A DNA stretch of 64,000 nucleotides from Lycium barbarum (taxonomy: Eukaryota > Streptophyta > Magnoliopsida > Solanales > Solanaceae). Positions 61,026-64,000 of this stretch are shown one piece after another. The notes beneath the pieces are model-generated. The model was not told the origin of the DNA and made no database searches. It saw nothing but the letters and a program-made list of their open reading frames with translations. The position numbers and the translations under genes are program-made. The DNA is taken from positions 121,396,376-121,460,375 of the forward strand of contig NC_083342.1 of assembly GCF_019175385.1 (NCBI RefSeq), given 5' to 3'. Numbering within the stretch: position 1 is the stretch's first letter; each line of letters begins with the position of its first letter.

Positions 61026-62384
61026 AACAAAGTTTAAGTGTGAATATTTTTAAGTGTTGAAACTGATATTATAATTATAAATACTTAATTGGATAGAAAT
61101 GTTTAAATTGATATTAAACAATTAATCTATTTGGTAAAACAAATGCTAATAAGTTGTTCTTTAATCAAATAATTAAAATATCCTTACAATTTTACAAAAA
61201 GTTATAAATCTGTTACCGATCTTTTCTTTGAAAAAACTTCTAATTTGAAAGTTGTATCTTCCATCATAGTTTCTTAAATATCTTTCAATTTGTGACAGTT
61301 TTGTTATTTAGTGATTTGTATTCAGATTTAATTGTTTTAGGACTCAAACAACAAAATATCAAAAGTGCAATTTGGTCACACCTAAAATGGGCATTTTATC
61401 TTTACAGCATGACCACTGAATAATTTCAGTAGTATTAATATTTTTTTTTTACAATTTTTCTCTTTATCTGACATTCTTATTAATGTTTTGGCTGAATCAA
61501 CAAAGTGCTTGAGAAAGTAGTTTTGCATGATAAGATTTATTTGATTGAAATCAAGAATTATTTTATACATAAAATCATACAGTAATAATACTGCATAGTT
61601 GAGATCTTAATAATTAAACACAAAAATAAAAAATAATTAAACAATAAAATACTCCAATTAACAGAGTGAATAAGCATGTGTAATAAGAAAAACATTGAAT
61701 TAATGTTACAAAACATGTATTAGAATGGTAAGATAAAAATATTTAATTTGAGAGAAAAATATGAGTTTGAAACTAAAGAAATTTCAAACAACAAGTAAAT
61801 AGGCATTATTAAAAAAAAAAACTAATTGGGATAAAAAGATAAAAGTATTTGAACTAGACAAAATTGAATTTGAATTGAAATATAAAATACTTAATCTGAA
61901 TGAAAGACAAAAGTATTTTAATTTGAGATGATAAAATTTGGAACAATGAAAATAAAATATAGTTTAGGGATTCTAAAGAAGTATGTAGTTAAATGTCGGA
62001 TTTTTATTTTATTTCTAGCAATTATTTTTGTCACGAAAAAAGATGTTTTTCGTATTGTTTATATTTCTGGTATAAAATAGCTTTCTATTTCTATTTTATA
62101 GAGATAAGTGCTTGAAACTAAACCATTTGAAATCACAAGTTATTTCAAATTGTGTATATCCGAAACCTCACGATGATGGTGGCATCAGGCAATTAGAAAA
62201 TTGAATTGCGGGCATCATTAAGAAGTTTAAGATGAATTCAAAGTTTTTGCTGTTCAACTTCTTTCATGTTATTACAATGTTATGTTGGTATATTATCTTA
62301 ATCTGTTAGCACTATTTAAGATGATCAAAACTTAAAGCCAAAATTGTTACAATAATCTCTCTCCACTCTTTTTTCTTTTGAAAC

Positions 62385-62419
62385 GACCGCGCATCGCGCG
62401 GGTACATTACATATACTAG
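62385..62419 (+). mobile_element. Second Helitron-type 3' terminus
   Basis: A perfect hairpin CCGCGC-ATC-GCGCGG (62388-62402 region) is followed by TACATTACATATACTAG and then T. This is the same plan and partly the same sequence as the terminus ending at 59742. No separate 5' end was found, so it may be an alternative end of the element that begins at 56888. Confidence 0.6.
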
Positions 62420-64000
62420 TTTTCTTAAGGAGTACAAATGACTAAGTCAAATCTCTTTTTGAACTCGAGGGAGTACCAGTATTCTAAATTAAATGCATGC
62501 TTGAAGATTTTTGTCAGTATGAATGTTAATTTGAGAAATATTTCAAATAAATAAAGATTTTTACTTAGAAATTTTAGATTTCATTTTTTTTTTCTCAAGT
62601 GAAGTTCATGAGTAAATATAACGGCTAAATATTCTTTTTTCAAAATGAGGTTTTCAACTTCAACAAAAAATATCCATTGTCATCTTGAATCTTGAAGATT
62701 TGTGAGTATAAACCAAATAATTCACTTAAAATATATCTCAAACTAATAACTCATATATTTTACTTGAAATTTAATATTTGCAAATAGTCATGGCCAAACT
62801 ATCCGTCGACGGTATAAATAATTGTGTCAAAAGATAGTTGAACATAGAGAAGAGAAAAGGCCTACAATAGTACATTATCTTTGGGCTTTGACTCAAAATC
62901 ATCCGTGTTCTTTTACTTGGAGCACTGATAGAACACAATGTTTACTAAAGTGGAGCACTTTTAGTCACAAGCCAAAGATTCCGTTAAGTTTTAACAGACA
63001 AATCACCTAAGCAGCAAAGGGATGAAACTCATTCTCCTTGGGAACACGTACATTACCTGTATATTCTTTTCCTTATTGTATTAGCAATAAAATTTCTTCC
63101 TGAGATAATGGATCAGGATTTTCAACTAACTGAACCATGCTCCACATCGAATGCGGTGGACTAGTAGTATTCATTCCCGCGTCATTCATGTTGATGAGCT
63201 CTTGAGACGTAGTCAAGAAAGTAGGTTTCTTCTATACCCTAATTAGTTGATTCCAAGCCAATACTCATGCATGCTTGTTTCTACCGTCAAAGAATAACCA
63301 GTCCAACGAAAGATCTGTTTCCCTTAGCTAGCAAAGATTCTGTTTTAAAACCAGTCTTTTCTTTAGCGTTGGACTTTCAAGTAATTAAAACCTTTTTAGC
63401 CGTATTGCAAATTCAACTTATCAACAAAGGTTTAAATCATTAATTACTCTCAAGTGTTGGGATTAAAATAATTAGGGCGTCATGCGGAAGCTTAACAATT
63501 GCAAATCTTGAATGACGATAAATCAGACAACAACAAAAATATACTAAAAAGACATAATATTATAAAACGTGTTATTCTAATATTGTTTGGCCGATTGACC
63601 TACATATGAGAAAACTAATAAAAAGCATAAAAATTGTTGAGAGAAAATCTCTCCCTAAATAAGACTCCTTTAGAGACTACATTCTGGATGTTATTGTGTT
63701 CTGATTGAGAAGAACAAATCTTCTGTTTATAAAAGTCTAAATCTTCTCATACAAGAAAAGGAATAAATATGGTAGAATCATTTTCCCCAAAGAAAACCTT
63801 TTCTACCAAGAAATCTCTTTTGAATTAAAACACAATTATGGTAAAAATCAAATAAGGTAGGAAATTCAAGGCAAACTCTAACATCAAGAAATCTTTTTTC
63901 TCTTTCTTTTTCTTTGGTAAATTAGGATTGGTGACCAGTGTTTTGTGGAGATGAACGCTAGGTTTTGTTGGAAAAATATCTCACGTGATGAGCACTTGTC
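62420..64000. other. Intergenic; unidentified coding-like remnant and possible LTR
   Basis: On the minus strand 63195-63010 reads MNDAGMNTTSPPHSM..., then VENPDPLSQEEILLL with one stop and a further KENEFHPFAA; I do not recognise it and it looks decayed. From about 63455, GTTGGGATTAAAATAATTAG and the text after it resemble the start of a copia-type LTR, but the window ends before a partner could be seen. Confidence 0.3.

Noticed and set aside
1..64000. CRISPR arrays, operons, ribosome-binding sites, riboswitches
   Set aside because: The window is plant nuclear DNA. The tandem repeats seen are minisatellites or element-internal repeats without spacer structure.

Overview
This window is plant nuclear DNA, most likely from a Solanaceae species. 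It is AT-rich, the genes carry many introns, and several repeats match families I associate with Solanaceae, notably a TS-type SINE near 37.9 kb and other tRNA-derived SINEs. I cannot name the species. Exon boundaries were read by eye from splice sites, reading phase and family conservation, without transcript data.

Layout. (1) 0-5.6 kb, minus: a CH-domain kinesin-14 gene whose 3' end lies outside the window. (2) 5.6-28 kb: a gene-poor block with no convincing host gene. It holds Stowaway, CACTA, Mutator-like and other TIR elements, a TRIM retrotransposon and SINEs. The core, about 13.3-21.0 kb, is a multi-level nest: a CACTA element with an ATT target duplication sits inside a long-TIR Mutator-like element with a near-perfect 9-bp duplication, and both lie between outer inverted ends. 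(3) 28-33.4 kb, plus: a RING+PHD protein with an acidic internal repeat array; six copies of a 73-bp minisatellite lie just before its start codon. (4) 34.6-38.5 kb, minus: a Di19 drought-induced zinc-finger gene. (5) 40-43.5 kb: a decayed PIF/Harbinger transposon with a DDE transposase pseudogene and a divergent Myb/SANT-type ORF pseudogene. (6) 43.7-48.5 kb, plus: a SYP4-type Qa-SNARE (syntaxin). (7) 50.6 kb: tRNA-Thr(AGT). (8) 51.5-55.2 kb, minus: a DPD1-like organellar exonuclease. (9) 55.3-64 kb: repeats, including a Helitron-like element with two candidate 3' ends and a piece with a copia reverse-transcriptase motif.

The five protein genes are ordinary housekeeping or stress genes and do not form a pathway or cluster. 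The most notable gene-level observation is that two of them, the kinesin and Di19, each appear to contain an AT-AC (U12-type) intron with textbook 5' splice sites. The Di19 minor intron also carries a 30-bp fragment matching the 5' end of U2 snRNA. I found no CRISPR array and no clearly new multi-gene system; the novelty here is in nested-element architecture, unusual introns and an unusual 5' leader.
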